A stretch of DNA of 64,000 nucleotides from DASYTH01 sp045806965 (GTDB lineage Bacteria > Actinomycetota > Actinomycetes > Mycobacteriales > Pseudonocardiaceae). The stretch spans positions 4,746-68,745 of the forward strand of contig JBJMIG010000081.1 in assembly GCA_045806965.1 (NCBI GenBank). Reading direction: 5' to 3'. The position numbers and the translations under genes were made by a program. Below the pieces are notes generated by a model. The model had not been told where the DNA came from. It searched no databases and was given only the letters and a program-made list of their open reading frames with translations. Positions 1 through 8,639 of this stretch are shown piece by piece (positions within the stretch are counted from its first letter, which is position 1; every line of letters starts with the position of its first letter).

Positions 1-1017
1 GCGGCGCTGGCCGGCGCCCAGGTGCGGGCGACCGTCGCGGCGGCCGGCGAGTCCGAGCTCGGTCGGCTGGCCGGCGCCCGGCCGCGGGCGCTGGTGCTGA
101 TCACCCGGCCCGGCCTCGGTCCGGCCGCCTACCGGGTGGTCGCCGCGCTGCTCGAGCCGTCCTGCCCGGTGCCGCTGGTGCTCACCGACGCCGTGCCGGG
201 CTGGATCGGCCCGCTGGACGTGGTGATCGCGCACACCGACGACCCCGGCGACATCGTGCTGGCCGAGTCCATCGACCGGGCCGGGCGGCGCGGCGCGACC
301 GTGGTGCTCACCGCGCCGGAGGAAGGCCCGGTGGCCGCCGCCGCGGCCGGCGCCGGGGTGTTGTTGCCGCCAAGGGTGCCGGTGCCGCCCGGGTTCGGCT
401 TCGCCAGGGTGTTCGCCTCCGGGCTGCTCACGGTGCGCACCCTCGGCCTGCTCGAGACCGACGTCGGGGCCATCGCGGACGAACTGGACCACGAGGCCGA
501 ACGCGACCACCTCCAGCACGAGCCGTTCGTCAACCCGGCCAAGTCGCTCGCGCTGCGGCTGGCCGAACGCAGCCCGCTGCTCTGGGGCCTCGACGACGTG
601 GCCACCGCGGTCGCCGGGCACGCGGCGCAGGTGCTCGCCACCCACACCGACCTCGTCTGCGACGTGGCCGGCTATCCGCAGGCGATGAGCGGAACGGCGT
701 TGCACCGGGCCGCCGTGCAGGCCTCGTCCGGGCAGGACATCTTCGCCGACCCGGACGACCTCGATCCAGGCCAGGTCTCGCCGCTGCGGGTGTTCCTGCT
801 CGCGGTGCGCTCGGTGCCGGGCGATCCGATGCGACGGCTGGCCGGCGAGACGTTGCCCGGCGCGGACGTGCTGGCTCCGGTCGAGGAGATCAGCGCCGAC
901 GCTCCGGCCAGAGCGGCGGTGCTCGCGTTGCGGTTCGAGCTGGCCGCGCTGTACCTCGGCCTTGCCGGGGGCACCACCGGCGGCTCCGGGCGTTATGCGT
1001 CCGCAGGGTTGAGGTGA
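1..1017 (+). CDS. SIS-fold sugar isomerase-like protein (Rv3256c/TobH-like), 5' end cut by window
   Basis: The reading frame is open from base 1, and the first start codon inside the window (GTG at 22) falls in mid-sequence, so the true start lies upstream. The product resembles the Rv3256c/TobH group related to phosphoglucose/phosphomannose isomerases. It has an alternating beta-alpha pattern (for example RALVLITRPG near residue 22) and a C-terminal helical half, but no catalytic residues I can assign with confidence. Its stop overlaps the manA start by four bases (GTGA), so the two are probably translated together. This pairing is conserved in mycobacteria and suggests a role in mannose or GDP-mannose supply. 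Family assignment is by resemblance and context; the activity is unproven. Confidence 0.75.
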   Translation, partial: AALAGAQVRATVAAAGESELGRLAGARPRALVLITRPGLGPAAYRVVAALLEPSCPVPLVLTDAVPGWIGPLDVVIAHTDDPGDIVLAESIDRAGRRGATVVLTAPEEGPVAAAAAGAGVLLPPRVPVPPGFGFARVFASGLLTVRTLGLLETDVGAIADELDHEAERDHLQHEPFVNPAKSLALRLAERSPLLWGLDDVATAVAGHAAQVLATHTDLVCDVAGYPQAMSGTALHRAAVQASSGQDIFADPDDLDPGQVSPLRVFLLAVRSVPGDPMRRLAGETLPGADVLAPVEEISADAPARAAVLALRFELAALYLGLAGGTTGGSGRYASAGLR

Positions 1018-2222
1018 CGGTGGAGCTGCTGCGAAACGCGGTCCGGCCATACGCCTGGGGTTCGCGCACGGTCCTCGCCGAGCTGCTCGGCCGGCCGGTG
1101 CCCGCGCCGCACCCCGAGGCCGAGCTCTGGATGGGCGCGCATCCGGGTGACCCGTCCACTCTCGACGACGGCACCTCGCTCGCCGACGTGGTCGCCGCCG
1201 ACCCGGCCGGGCAGCTCGGCCCGGCCGTCGCCGCGCGGTGGGGTGGCCGGCTGCCGTTCCTGTTGAAGGTCCTGGCCGCCGAGGAGCCACTGAGCCTGCA
1301 GGCGCACCCCTCCGCCGAGCAGGCCGCGGCCGGGTTCGCCGTCGAGGAGGCCGCCGGCATCCCGCGCGACGCGGCCATCCGCAACTACCCGGACCCGACC
1401 GCGAAGCCGGAGCTGCTCTGCGCGCTGACCGAGTTCCACGCGCTGGCCGGGTTTCGCGATCCACATCGGACGGTCGCGCTGCTGCGCGCGATCCAGACCC
1501 CCGGCCTGGCCCCCTACGTCGACCTGCTGGCCGCGCAGCCGGACCGGCAGGGCCTGCGGGCCCTGTTCACCACCTGGATCACGCTGCCCCAGCCGGCGCT
1601 GGATCGGCTGGAGCCGGAGCTGCTGGACGCCTGCGTGACGCACGTCCGCGAGCACGGCGAGTTCGTGCCGGAGTGCCGCACCATCCTCCAGCTCGGCGAG
1701 AGCTACCCGGGCGACGCCGGGCTGCTGGCCGCGCTGCTGCTCAACCGGCTGGTGCTTGCGCCCGGCGAGGCGATCTTCCTTCCGGCCGGCAACCTGCACA
1801 CCTACCTGCACGGCGCCGGCGTGGAGATCCTGGCCAACTCGGACAACGTGCTCCGCGGCGGCCTCACCCCGAAGCACGTCGACGTCCCGGAGTTGCTGCG
1901 GGTGCTGGACTTCGGCTTCGGCGACATGCCGGTGCTGCGGGGTGAGCGGAACGGGCACCGCTGGGTCTACCCGACGCCGGCTCCGGAGTTCGAGCTCTCC
2001 CGGCTCGAGTGGAACGCCGCCGACGACGAGAAGGTGGCGGTGCCCGGCGGGGTGCCGCGGATCGTGGTATGTACGAGGGGCGCGATCGGGGCGCTCGCCG
2101 ACGGCGACCTCGAACTGACCCGCGGCCAGTGCCTCTGGATCCCGGCCAGTGAGCCGAAGGTCGTGCTGCGGCCCCTCGGCGAGTCCGGAGCGCAGGCGTT
2201 CCTCGCCACCGTGGGACGTTAG
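1014..2222 (+). CDS. manA: Mannose-6-phosphate isomerase, class I
   Basis: Type I phosphomannose isomerase of 402 residues that interconverts fructose-6-P and mannose-6-P, feeding GDP-mannose for glycolipids and glycans. Family signatures are visible: the N-terminal RPYAWGSRT, the zinc-site segment LQAHPS (about residue 95), the conserved EAIFLPAGNLHTYLHG block (about 250-265) and the following NSDNVLRGGLTPKH motif. The GTG start at 1014 overlaps the upstream stop, so this is the distal gene of a two-gene unit. It corresponds to Rv3255c in the syntenic mycobacterial block. Length and motifs are complete, and I see no defect. Confidence 0.95.
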   Translation: MTVELLRNAVRPYAWGSRTVLAELLGRPVPAPHPEAELWMGAHPGDPSTLDDGTSLADVVAADPAGQLGPAVAARWGGRLPFLLKVLAAEEPLSLQAHPSAEQAAAGFAVEEAAGIPRDAAIRNYPDPTAKPELLCALTEFHALAGFRDPHRTVALLRAIQTPGLAPYVDLLAAQPDRQGLRALFTTWITLPQPALDRLEPELLDACVTHVREHGEFVPECRTILQLGESYPGDAGLLAALLLNRLVLAPGEAIFLPAGNLHTYLHGAGVEILANSDNVLRGGLTPKHVDVPELLRVLDFGFGDMPVLRGERNGHRWVYPTPAPEFELSRLEWNAADDEKVAVPGGVPRIVVCTRGAIGALADGDLELTRGQCLWIPASEPKVVLRPLGESGAQAFLATVGR

Positions 2223-2261
2223 TACCGGCGCGCGGCTGCGAACCGTCGGATCACGGAACAC

Positions 2262-2281
2262 TAGACTTCCGGCAAACCGGA
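2262..2281 (+). promoter_or_regulatory. Possible -10 element and short palindrome upstream of the cation efflux gene
   Basis: TAGACT at 2262-2267 fits the actinobacterial TANNNT -10 pattern. It is followed at once by the perfect short palindrome TCCGG-CAAA-CCGGA (2268-2281), about 30 bases before the gene. No convincing -35 is visible. It could be a promoter with an overlapping operator, but this rests on pattern only. Confidence 0.25.
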
Positions 2282-2310
2282 CTTAACTCACAATGTCGAG
2301 GAGCGGGCCA

Positions 2311-3234
2311 GTGTCAGCAGCGGGCGGGACGAGAGCGATCATCGCGGCGCTCGCGGCCAATGCGGGTATCGCGCTCGCGAAGTTCGTCGGTTTCCTGATC
2401 ACCGGGTCGTCGTCGATGCTGGCCGAGGCGGTGCACTCGGTCGCGGACACGTCCAACCAGGGCCTGCTGCTGCTCGGCCAGAAGACCTCCCAGCGTGCGG
2501 CGACCCACCAGCATCCGTTCGGCTATGGCCGGGACCGCTATTTCTACTCCTTCATCGTGGCCCTGCTGCTGTTCAGCATCGGGTCGATATTCGCGCTGTA
2601 CGAAGGCATCCACAAGATCCACCAGCCGGACCCGCTGAGCTCGCCGCTGGTCGCGATCGGCATTCTGGTGGTGGCGATCGGGCTGGAGACGTTCAGTTTC
2701 AGCACCGCCATCACCGAGTCGCGCAAGATCAAGGGTGACGAGTCCTGGTGGGGCTTCATCCGCCAGTCCCGGGTGCCCGAGTTGCCGGTGGTGTTGCTCG
2801 AAGACGCCGGTGCGCTGCTCGGCCTGGTGTTCGCCATGTTCGGTGTCGGCCTCACGATGATCACCGGCGACCCGGTCTGGGACGGCATCGGTACCGTCAT
2901 GATCGGCGTGCTGCTCGGCTGCATCGCGGTGATCCTGATCATCGAGATGCAGAGCCTGCTGATCGGCGAGGGCGCCACCCCGGCCGAGTTGGACGCGATC
3001 TGCGCCGCGCTGGCCGAGGGCAAGGTGCGGCGGGTGATCCACATTCGGACCCAGTACCTCGGCCCGGAGGAGTTGCTGGTCGCGGCCAAGATCGCGCTCG
3101 AGCCGGCGCTGACCCTGGCGGACGTGGCGCGGGCCATCGACGACGCGGAGGTTCGGGTGCGCGGGCGGGTGCCGAACGCCCGGTTGATCTACCTCGAGCC
3201 GGATCTGGACCGATCGGTGCGCGCCGAGGCGTAG
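2311..3234 (+). CDS. Cation diffusion facilitator (CDF) family transporter
   Basis: Membrane protein of 307 residues, probably a proton-coupled divalent metal (Zn/Fe/Mn) exporter. The first helix carries the family pattern ending in SSMLAEAVHSVADTSNQ, with the Asp of the metal site. A second helix follows HPFGYGRDRYFYSF. Further transmembrane segments lie near residues 75-95, 110-130, 165-190 and 195-215, and a cytoplasmic C-terminal domain begins around 220. I chose the GTG at 2311 because GAGGAG (2298-2303) sits 7 bases before it; an upstream in-frame ATG at 2293 lacks such a site. Substrate cannot be told from sequence. Confidence 0.88.
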   Translation: MSAAGGTRAIIAALAANAGIALAKFVGFLITGSSSMLAEAVHSVADTSNQGLLLLGQKTSQRAATHQHPFGYGRDRYFYSFIVALLLFSIGSIFALYEGIHKIHQPDPLSSPLVAIGILVVAIGLETFSFSTAITESRKIKGDESWWGFIRQSRVPELPVVLLEDAGALLGLVFAMFGVGLTMITGDPVWDGIGTVMIGVLLGCIAVILIIEMQSLLIGEGATPAELDAICAALAEGKVRRVIHIRTQYLGPEELLVAAKIALEPALTLADVARAIDDAEVRVRGRVPNARLIYLEPDLDRSVRAEA

Positions 3235-3270
3235 CAAGCAAGCCGTTCGAACCGGCGCTACCGTCAGTTC

Positions 3271-4785
3271 ATGCCTGGAACAGGTTTGTGGCGCACCAAG
3301 TCTGTCGAGCAGTCCATGGCAGACACCGACGATCCGGACACCAAGCTCCGCAAGGATCTCACCACGTGGGACCTGACCGTGTTCGGCGTCGCGGTGGTGA
3401 TCGGGGCGGGCATCTTCACCCTCACCGCCCGAACCGCGGGAGACATGAGCGGCCCGTCGGTCGCGCTCGCGTTCGTGCTGGCCGCGATCGCCTGCGCGCT
3501 GGCCGCCCTGTGCTACGCGGAGTTCGCCTCGACCGTCCCGGTGGCGGGCAGCGCGTACACGTTCTCCTACGCCACCTTCGGCGAGTTCGTGGCCTGGATC
3601 ATCGGCTGGGACCTGGTGCTGGAGTTCGCGGTCGGGGCGGCCGCGGTGGCCAAGGGCTGGTCGGTCTACCTCCAGACGGTGCTCGGCTACCTCTTCGGCG
3701 ACGGTGCGCGGACCACGTTCACGCTCGGTGGGCTGACCGTGGACTGGGGCGCGCTCGTGCTCGTCGCCGTGCTGGCCACGCTGCTTGTCCTCGGCACCAA
3801 GCTGTCCTCGCGGGTCAGCCTGGTGATCACCTCGATCAAGGTCGCGATCGTCTTGTTCGTGATCCTGCTCGGTGCGTTCTACATCAAGGCCGCGAACTAC
3901 CGCCCCTTCATCCCGCCGGCCACTTCCGGCTCGGCCGGCCAGTCCGGTGTCGAGCAGTCCCTGTTCTCCTTGCTGGCCGGCGGTTCCAGTAGCACGTTCG
4001 GGGTGTTCGGGCTGCTCGCCGGTGCCTCGCTGGTGTTCTTCGCGTTCATCGGGTTCGACGTGGTCGCCACCACCGCCGAGGAGACCAAGAACCCGCAACG
4101 CTCGGTCCCGCGCGGCATCCTCGGCTCGCTCGCCATCGTCACCGTGCTCTACGTCGCGGTCGCGGTCGTCGTCACCGGCATGGTCAACTACCAGAAGCTG
4201 GCCACGAAGGGCCCGGACGGCACCTCCGAGCGCAAGACGCTGGCCACCGCGTTCGCCGAGAACAACGTCGACTGGGCGGCCAACGTCATCTCGGTCGGTG
4301 CGCTCGCCGGCCTCACCACCGTCGTGATGGTGTTGATGCTCGGCCAGGTCCGCGTGCTGTTCGCCATGTCACGGGACGGCCTGCTGCCCCGCGCGCTGGC
4401 CCGCACCGGCTCGCACGGCACCCCGTTCCGGGGCACTCTGCTGGTCGCCGCCATGGTCGCGATCGGGGCCACGTTCTTCCCGGCGGACAAGCTCGAGGAG
4501 ATGGTGAACGTCGGCACCCTGTTCGCGTTCATCCTGGTCTCCGGGGGCGTGATCATTCTCCGCCGCACCCGGCCCGATCTGGAGCGCGGCTTCCGCATGC
4601 CGGGCGTGCCGGTGGTGCCGATCCTGGCCATCCTGGCCTGCCTGTGGCTGATGCTGAACCTGACGGTGCTCACCTGGCTGCGCTTCATCGTCTGGATGCT
4701 GGTCGGGGTGGTCATCTACTTCGGCTACAGCCGCCCGCACTCCCTGCTCGGTAGACGCAACACCGAACAGCGCGTCGACGTATAG
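3271..4785 (+). CDS. APC-superfamily amino-acid permease (cationic amino acid transporter type)
   Basis: A permease of 504 residues with about 12-14 hydrophobic helices. The first helix contains the APC signature VVIGAGIFTLTA (unwound Gly-rich segment), and GFDVVATTAEETKNPQR matches the conserved loop of the CAT subgroup. It probably imports or exchanges amino acids across the cytoplasmic membrane. It corresponds by position to Rv3253c. Start choice: ATG 3271 lies six bases after TACCGT, a TANNNT -10-like element, which suggests a leaderless transcript; an internal ATG at 3316 (MADTDDPDTK) is a reasonable alternative. Substrate unknown. Confidence 0.88.
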   Translation: MPGTGLWRTKSVEQSMADTDDPDTKLRKDLTTWDLTVFGVAVVIGAGIFTLTARTAGDMSGPSVALAFVLAAIACALAALCYAEFASTVPVAGSAYTFSYATFGEFVAWIIGWDLVLEFAVGAAAVAKGWSVYLQTVLGYLFGDGARTTFTLGGLTVDWGALVLVAVLATLLVLGTKLSSRVSLVITSIKVAIVLFVILLGAFYIKAANYRPFIPPATSGSAGQSGVEQSLFSLLAGGSSSTFGVFGLLAGASLVFFAFIGFDVVATTAEETKNPQRSVPRGILGSLAIVTVLYVAVAVVVTGMVNYQKLATKGPDGTSERKTLATAFAENNVDWAANVISVGALAGLTTVVMVLMLGQVRVLFAMSRDGLLPRALARTGSHGTPFRGTLLVAAMVAIGATFFPADKLEEMVNVGTLFAFILVSGGVIILRRTRPDLERGFRMPGVPVVPILAILACLWLMLNLTVLTWLRFIVWMLVGVVIYFGYSRPHSLLGRRNTEQRVDV

Positions 4786-4847
4786 AGTCCACGGTTTGTG
4801 CCTACCGGCTTGGCTCCGAGTTTCGAACTGTCCGATGTGGACCGTTC

Positions 4848-6176
4848 GTGAACCTGCTCTGTCTCGACGTCGGATCGACGTGGACCAAGGGGGCGCTGGT
4901 CTCGCCATCGGGCGAGTTGCTCGGCACGGCACAGCACGCCACCACGCCGCCTGAGGTGTTGCACGGGATCGAGGCGGTGACCGGGGCGCTGGGTGCCGGT
5001 GCGGCCGAGGTGCTCGCCTGCTCGTCGGCCGGGGGTGGACTGCGGCTGGCGGTGGTCGGGCAGGAGCGGCTGGTCAGCGCCGAGGCCGGGTACCGGGTGG
5101 CGCTCTCGGCCGGGGCGAAGGTGGTGCACGTGGCGGCCGGGGAGTTGGACCCGGCCGGGGTCGCCGTGCTGCGGGCGAGCCGGCCGGACCTGCTGCTGCT
5201 GGCCGGCGGCACCGATGGCGGCGACGAGAAGGTGCTGCTGCACAACGCGAAGCGACTGGCGACGAGCCGGATCGGCGTGCCGGTGGTGCTGGCCGGCAAC
5301 GTCAACGCCCGGGACGCCGCGCTGAAGTTGTTGCGCGCCACCGGAAGAATCGTGGTGCCGACCGGAAACGTGCTGCCCGACGTCGGCGAGCTGGCGCCCG
5401 GCCCGGCGCGACTGGCGATCCGCGACATGTTCCTGCGCCACGTCATCGGTGGCAAGGGGCTGTCCAGGGGGCCGAGGTTTCGCCGGCTGGTCCGGATGGT
5501 CACCCCGGACGCGGTGCTCGCCGGGGTCTCCCGGCTGGCCGCGATCCTGGCCCGCCAGGTTGCTCAGGCCGGTGCCGTGCTGGTCGTCGACGTCGGCGGT
5601 GCCACCACGGACGTCTACTCCGCGGTGTCCACCATGGACGAGGAGGTGCACGCGGTCGCGCTGCCGGCCGACCGGCGCAGCGTCGAGGGCGACATCGGGA
5701 TGCGCTGGTCGGCTCCGGGCGTGGTGGCCGAAGCCGTGGCCGAGCGGCTCATCCCGGTCGACCCGGCTCTGTCCGGCGCCGCCGCCGAGCTCGCCGCACA
5801 CCCGGCCCGGCAAACGTCCCATGTGGACATTCGTCTTGCCGGACTTGCCGCCACCCTGGCCATCCGCCGCCATCTGCGGATGGTGGACGGCCGGTTGGGG
5901 CCGCAGGGCGCCGGCCTTGTCGTCCTGTCCGGCGGCGTGTTCCGGCACGCCACCTCGGCGCGGCTCGCCGAGGTGGAGCACGTCCTGCGCACCGATCCGG
6001 TACTGCGCCCGGTGCTGCGCACCGCGGCTTGGGTCGTGGACCGCGACTACGTGCTGGCCCCGGCCGGGCTGCTGGCGGACGCCGGGCACGCGGCCGCGGC
6101 CGATGCCCTGCTCACGGCGTTTCGGTCCGCGCCGGGCGGGACAGCACCGGCAGGATCGCCGGCCGTCCGGCGGTAG
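4848..6176 (+). CDS. MutL/GlmL-family protein (glutamate mutase activator-like ASKHA ATPase)
   Basis: Protein of 442 residues with an actin/Hsp70-type ATPase pattern: the phosphate-1 motif LDVGSTWTKGAL at the N terminus, a second acidic glycine motif VVDVGGATTDVYSA near residue 246, and a late glycine-rich VLSGGVFRH. This matches the GlmL/MutL family, whose founding members are encoded with the coenzyme-B12-dependent glutamate mutase subunits and are thought to reactivate or protect them. No mutase genes are near, so the partner enzyme is unknown here. The GTG start is right before the first beta strand. The last 65 bases overlap the 3' end of the convergent gene. Confidence 0.8.
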   Translation: MNLLCLDVGSTWTKGALVSPSGELLGTAQHATTPPEVLHGIEAVTGALGAGAAEVLACSSAGGGLRLAVVGQERLVSAEAGYRVALSAGAKVVHVAAGELDPAGVAVLRASRPDLLLLAGGTDGGDEKVLLHNAKRLATSRIGVPVVLAGNVNARDAALKLLRATGRIVVPTGNVLPDVGELAPGPARLAIRDMFLRHVIGGKGLSRGPRFRRLVRMVTPDAVLAGVSRLAAILARQVAQAGAVLVVDVGGATTDVYSAVSTMDEEVHAVALPADRRSVEGDIGMRWSAPGVVAEAVAERLIPVDPALSGAAAELAAHPARQTSHVDIRLAGLAATLAIRRHLRMVDGRLGPQGAGLVVLSGGVFRHATSARLAEVEHVLRTDPVLRPVLRTAAWVVDRDYVLAPAGLLADAGHAAAADALLTAFRSAPGGTAPAGSPAVRR

Positions 6177-8541
6177 CCGCCGGCGCCGGCTCCAGGCCGG
6201 CGGCCAGTGCGACCGCCCGGTCCCACTCGGGGTCCGCGGTGTAGTTGCGGTGCCGCTGCACCCCCGGTGTCCAGCGGCGGCCGGGGAACGGGCCGGGCAG
6301 TGGGTCGGGCAGCCAGTGGTCCAGGCCGAGCACCAGGGCGCCGTTGGGTGAATGGTGCGCGGCGGCCAGCGGCCCGGTGGTGCCGTCCGCGCGGAACCCG
6401 ACGCCCAGCAGTTGGCCGTCGCAGACCTGCCGGCGCCAGGTGGTGACCCCGCCGCCGACCGGGTCGGTGCCCCGGCACAGCGCCCGCCACCGGGTGCCGA
6501 GCTCGCCGGCCAGCCCCGCGAGTGAGGCGTGCGAGACCACACCGGGGAATGCCCTCGGGTAGGCCCATTGCAGCGGTGAACCCACGGTGACGATGCCGAT
6601 CCGGCGCCGCTCCGGCTCGTTGAGCGAGTTCAGCAGCCGGGCCGCGGCCACGACGACCAGCAGGCTGCCCTGGCTGTTGCCGGTGAGCACCACCCGGGTG
6701 CCCGGCTGGCGCAGGTGCTCGACGGCCCGCGCGGCCAGCTCCGGTACCACCTTGAGGGCGTAGCACGGCGGCACGATCGGGTGTGACTCACGTGGCCAGA
6801 AACAGGCCAGGTCGGCGATGACGCCGAGGTGCCGGCCGGAGTCGGGGGCGCGGGCCGCGTTGTAGACCGCGCGCAGCAGCCCGGCGACGAGTACCCCGAG
6901 GGTCAACACGCCCACCCCGGAGAGGGGCTCCAGCCAGGCCGCCGGCGTCCGCCCGGCGATCCGCTGAAAGATCGAGAAGGCCGCGCCGGAGCACAGCACC
7001 GCCGCGATGCCGAGCACCGCGTGGTGCAGGTGCCTGCGCTGCCAGCTGGCCCGCCGCCAGGCCCGGAGCGCGGCCCGGCCGTCCCGGGGCCGGTCCTGGT
7101 GCAGCAGCCCGACCTGCTCGACCCGGCGCCGCGCCCGGGCCGTGGCCAGCCCCCCGACCGTGGCCAACACCGCCACCGGCACGATCGTGACCGCGGCGAT
7201 CGCCGCGCTCGCGCCCCACAGCAGGGTCACCGGCCGGTAGCCGGGCGGCAGCGGCAGGTCCTGCGCGCCGAGCAGCCGGCGCACCGCGATGGCCAGGCCG
7301 GCCCCGAGGCCCCCGCCGAGCAGCGCGGCCATGGCCAGGGCCGGCGCGGACATCCAGCCGCCCGCCCATGGCCGCAGCTCGGTCGGCTGCCGGCGCCACC
7401 CGCGCCGCGCGATCAGCGCGGCCGGGATCAGCAGCACGCCGAGCAGCACGACGAGCACGATCAGGACCAGAGCCAGCGTCTCGACCGTCGAGTCGGTGCC
7501 GGTGAGCGCGTTCGGCAACGGGTTCTGCACGGCACCGACCCCGAGCACCATGGCCACGCCGAGGCCGAGCAGCACCCGGCGCGACCAGGGCCCGAAGGCG
7601 GCGCGCAGCCAGGCCCCGAACCGCTGCGGCGCGGCGCCGGTCGGGTCGTCGAGCAGCAGCACCCCGAGCAGCGCGATCCCGAGCAGGACGAGGGCCAGCA
7701 CCCAGAACACGGCGTCCACGGCACGTCCGGGCAGGCGCAGCGGCCCGCCGACGGGCAACAGCGTCACCGTGGCGAGCGCGGCGAGCAGGTGCAGCGCGCG
7801 CAGGGTCGGGGTGTCCGGGTCGGCGACCAGGTTGGTGCCGGGCAGGTCGACGGTGAGGTTGGCCGCGGACGGCGGCGGATTGTCCGAGGAGCCGGCCACC
7901 TCCCAGGCCACGCAGGAGATCCGGTGCAGCACCATGATCGCGGCGAGCACCGGGAGCAGCCCGATGGCCGGGCGCACCAGGTAGGTGTTGCGCAGCCAGT
8001 CCGGCACCGTGCCGCTCAGGCAGGCCGCGCCGGGGGCGAGACACTGTGCGGCGAGCAGATCGAGGCTCACCACCGCGGCCTGGGTAACCAGCAGCATGGT
8101 GAGCAGCACCGAGGCCAGTCGAAGCATGGCACGGGCGGCCTGGCCGAGGCGCGCGGCCGGCCGGTGCCCACGCGGGATCGGCGGCAGCATCCAGTGCGCC
8201 ATGTTGGCCAGGGAGAACGGGAACAGCAGCGCCCAGGCGGCCTTGGCCCAGCCGCCGGAGGTCATCCCGCTCCACACGTAGCCCTCGACCACCCGGGGGA
8301 TGGTCCGTCCCTCGGCCTCGAGGACCGGCCCAGGCGAAGGCCGGAGCAGCCGGTCGGCCGGGCGCACGATCCGGCCCAGCCCGTCACCGGCCACGTCCAC
8401 CGCGGCGATGGCGGACACCAGCGCCTCCGGGCTGGTGCCCATGATCCCGTGCACCCGTAGCTCGACCACCCGGGTGTCCGGGCCCGGTAGCAGCACGGCC
8501 CTCCTTCGCGACTCCTTGGATGCCACTCGACACCGGGTCAT
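6112..8541 (-). CDS. Large polytopic membrane protein with alpha/beta-hydrolase (GNSQGS) motif
   Basis: An 809-residue protein of unknown function. The N terminus carries ELRVHGIMGTSPEAL, where VHG resembles an oxyanion-hole strand. Roughly ten hydrophobic helices follow (for example near residues 110, 165, 195, 260, 285, 335, 365, 405 and 450). The C-terminal part contains VVLTGNSQGSLLVVVAAARLL, a textbook nucleophile elbow GxSxG, and later VTVGSPLQWAYPR. A hydrolase split by a membrane domain is a reasonable reading. The start is uncertain: ATG 8541 has no Shine-Dalgarno site, while GTG 8496 has AGGAGGG but only two bases away. It overlaps the convergent MutL-like gene by 65 bases at the 3' end. 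Confidence 0.7.
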   Translation of the reverse strand: MTRCRVASKESRRRAVLLPGPDTRVVELRVHGIMGTSPEALVSAIAAVDVAGDGLGRIVRPADRLLRPSPGPVLEAEGRTIPRVVEGYVWSGMTSGGWAKAAWALLFPFSLANMAHWMLPPIPRGHRPAARLGQAARAMLRLASVLLTMLLVTQAAVVSLDLLAAQCLAPGAACLSGTVPDWLRNTYLVRPAIGLLPVLAAIMVLHRISCVAWEVAGSSDNPPPSAANLTVDLPGTNLVADPDTPTLRALHLLAALATVTLLPVGGPLRLPGRAVDAVFWVLALVLLGIALLGVLLLDDPTGAAPQRFGAWLRAAFGPWSRRVLLGLGVAMVLGVGAVQNPLPNALTGTDSTVETLALVLIVLVVLLGVLLIPAALIARRGWRRQPTELRPWAGGWMSAPALAMAALLGGGLGAGLAIAVRRLLGAQDLPLPPGYRPVTLLWGASAAIAAVTIVPVAVLATVGGLATARARRRVEQVGLLHQDRPRDGRAALRAWRRASWQRRHLHHAVLGIAAVLCSGAAFSIFQRIAGRTPAAWLEPLSGVGVLTLGVLVAGLLRAVYNAARAPDSGRHLGVIADLACFWPRESHPIVPPCYALKVVPELAARAVEHLRQPGTRVVLTGNSQGSLLVVVAAARLLNSLNEPERRRIGIVTVGSPLQWAYPRAFPGVVSHASLAGLAGELGTRWRALCRGTDPVGGGVTTWRRQVCDGQLLGVGFRADGTTGPLAAAHHSPNGALVLGLDHWLPDPLPGPFPGRRWTPGVQRHRNYTADPEWDRAVALAAGLEPAPAATAGRPAILPVLSRPARTETP

Positions 8542-8559
8542 TGTCGGCTAGGTGGTTCT

Positions 8560-8586
8560 TTGACCTCGGCTGGCCAACGGTAGTGT
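8560..8586 (+). promoter_or_regulatory. Candidate promoter of sahH
   Basis: TTGACC (8560-8565) and TAGTGT (8581-8586) resemble vegetative -35 and -10 elements. The spacer is only 15 bases, shorter than ideal. They lie about 55 bases before the sahH start in the divergent gap, so this is a plausible but unverified promoter. Confidence 0.35.
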
Positions 8587-8639
8587 TTCGTGGTGACGGT
8601 GGGTGCCGGCCGGTACCGACAGCTTGGAGGATGCACGCG

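Noticed and set aside
4725..6542. Long reading frames antisense to real genes (for example here and at 2314-4098, 43721-46183, 51078-53219 beyond the IclR part)
   Set aside because: High GC leaves opposite-strand frames open. They have Arg/Pro/Gly/His-rich low-complexity products, no ribosome sites and no family resemblance, while the other strand carries a clear gene.
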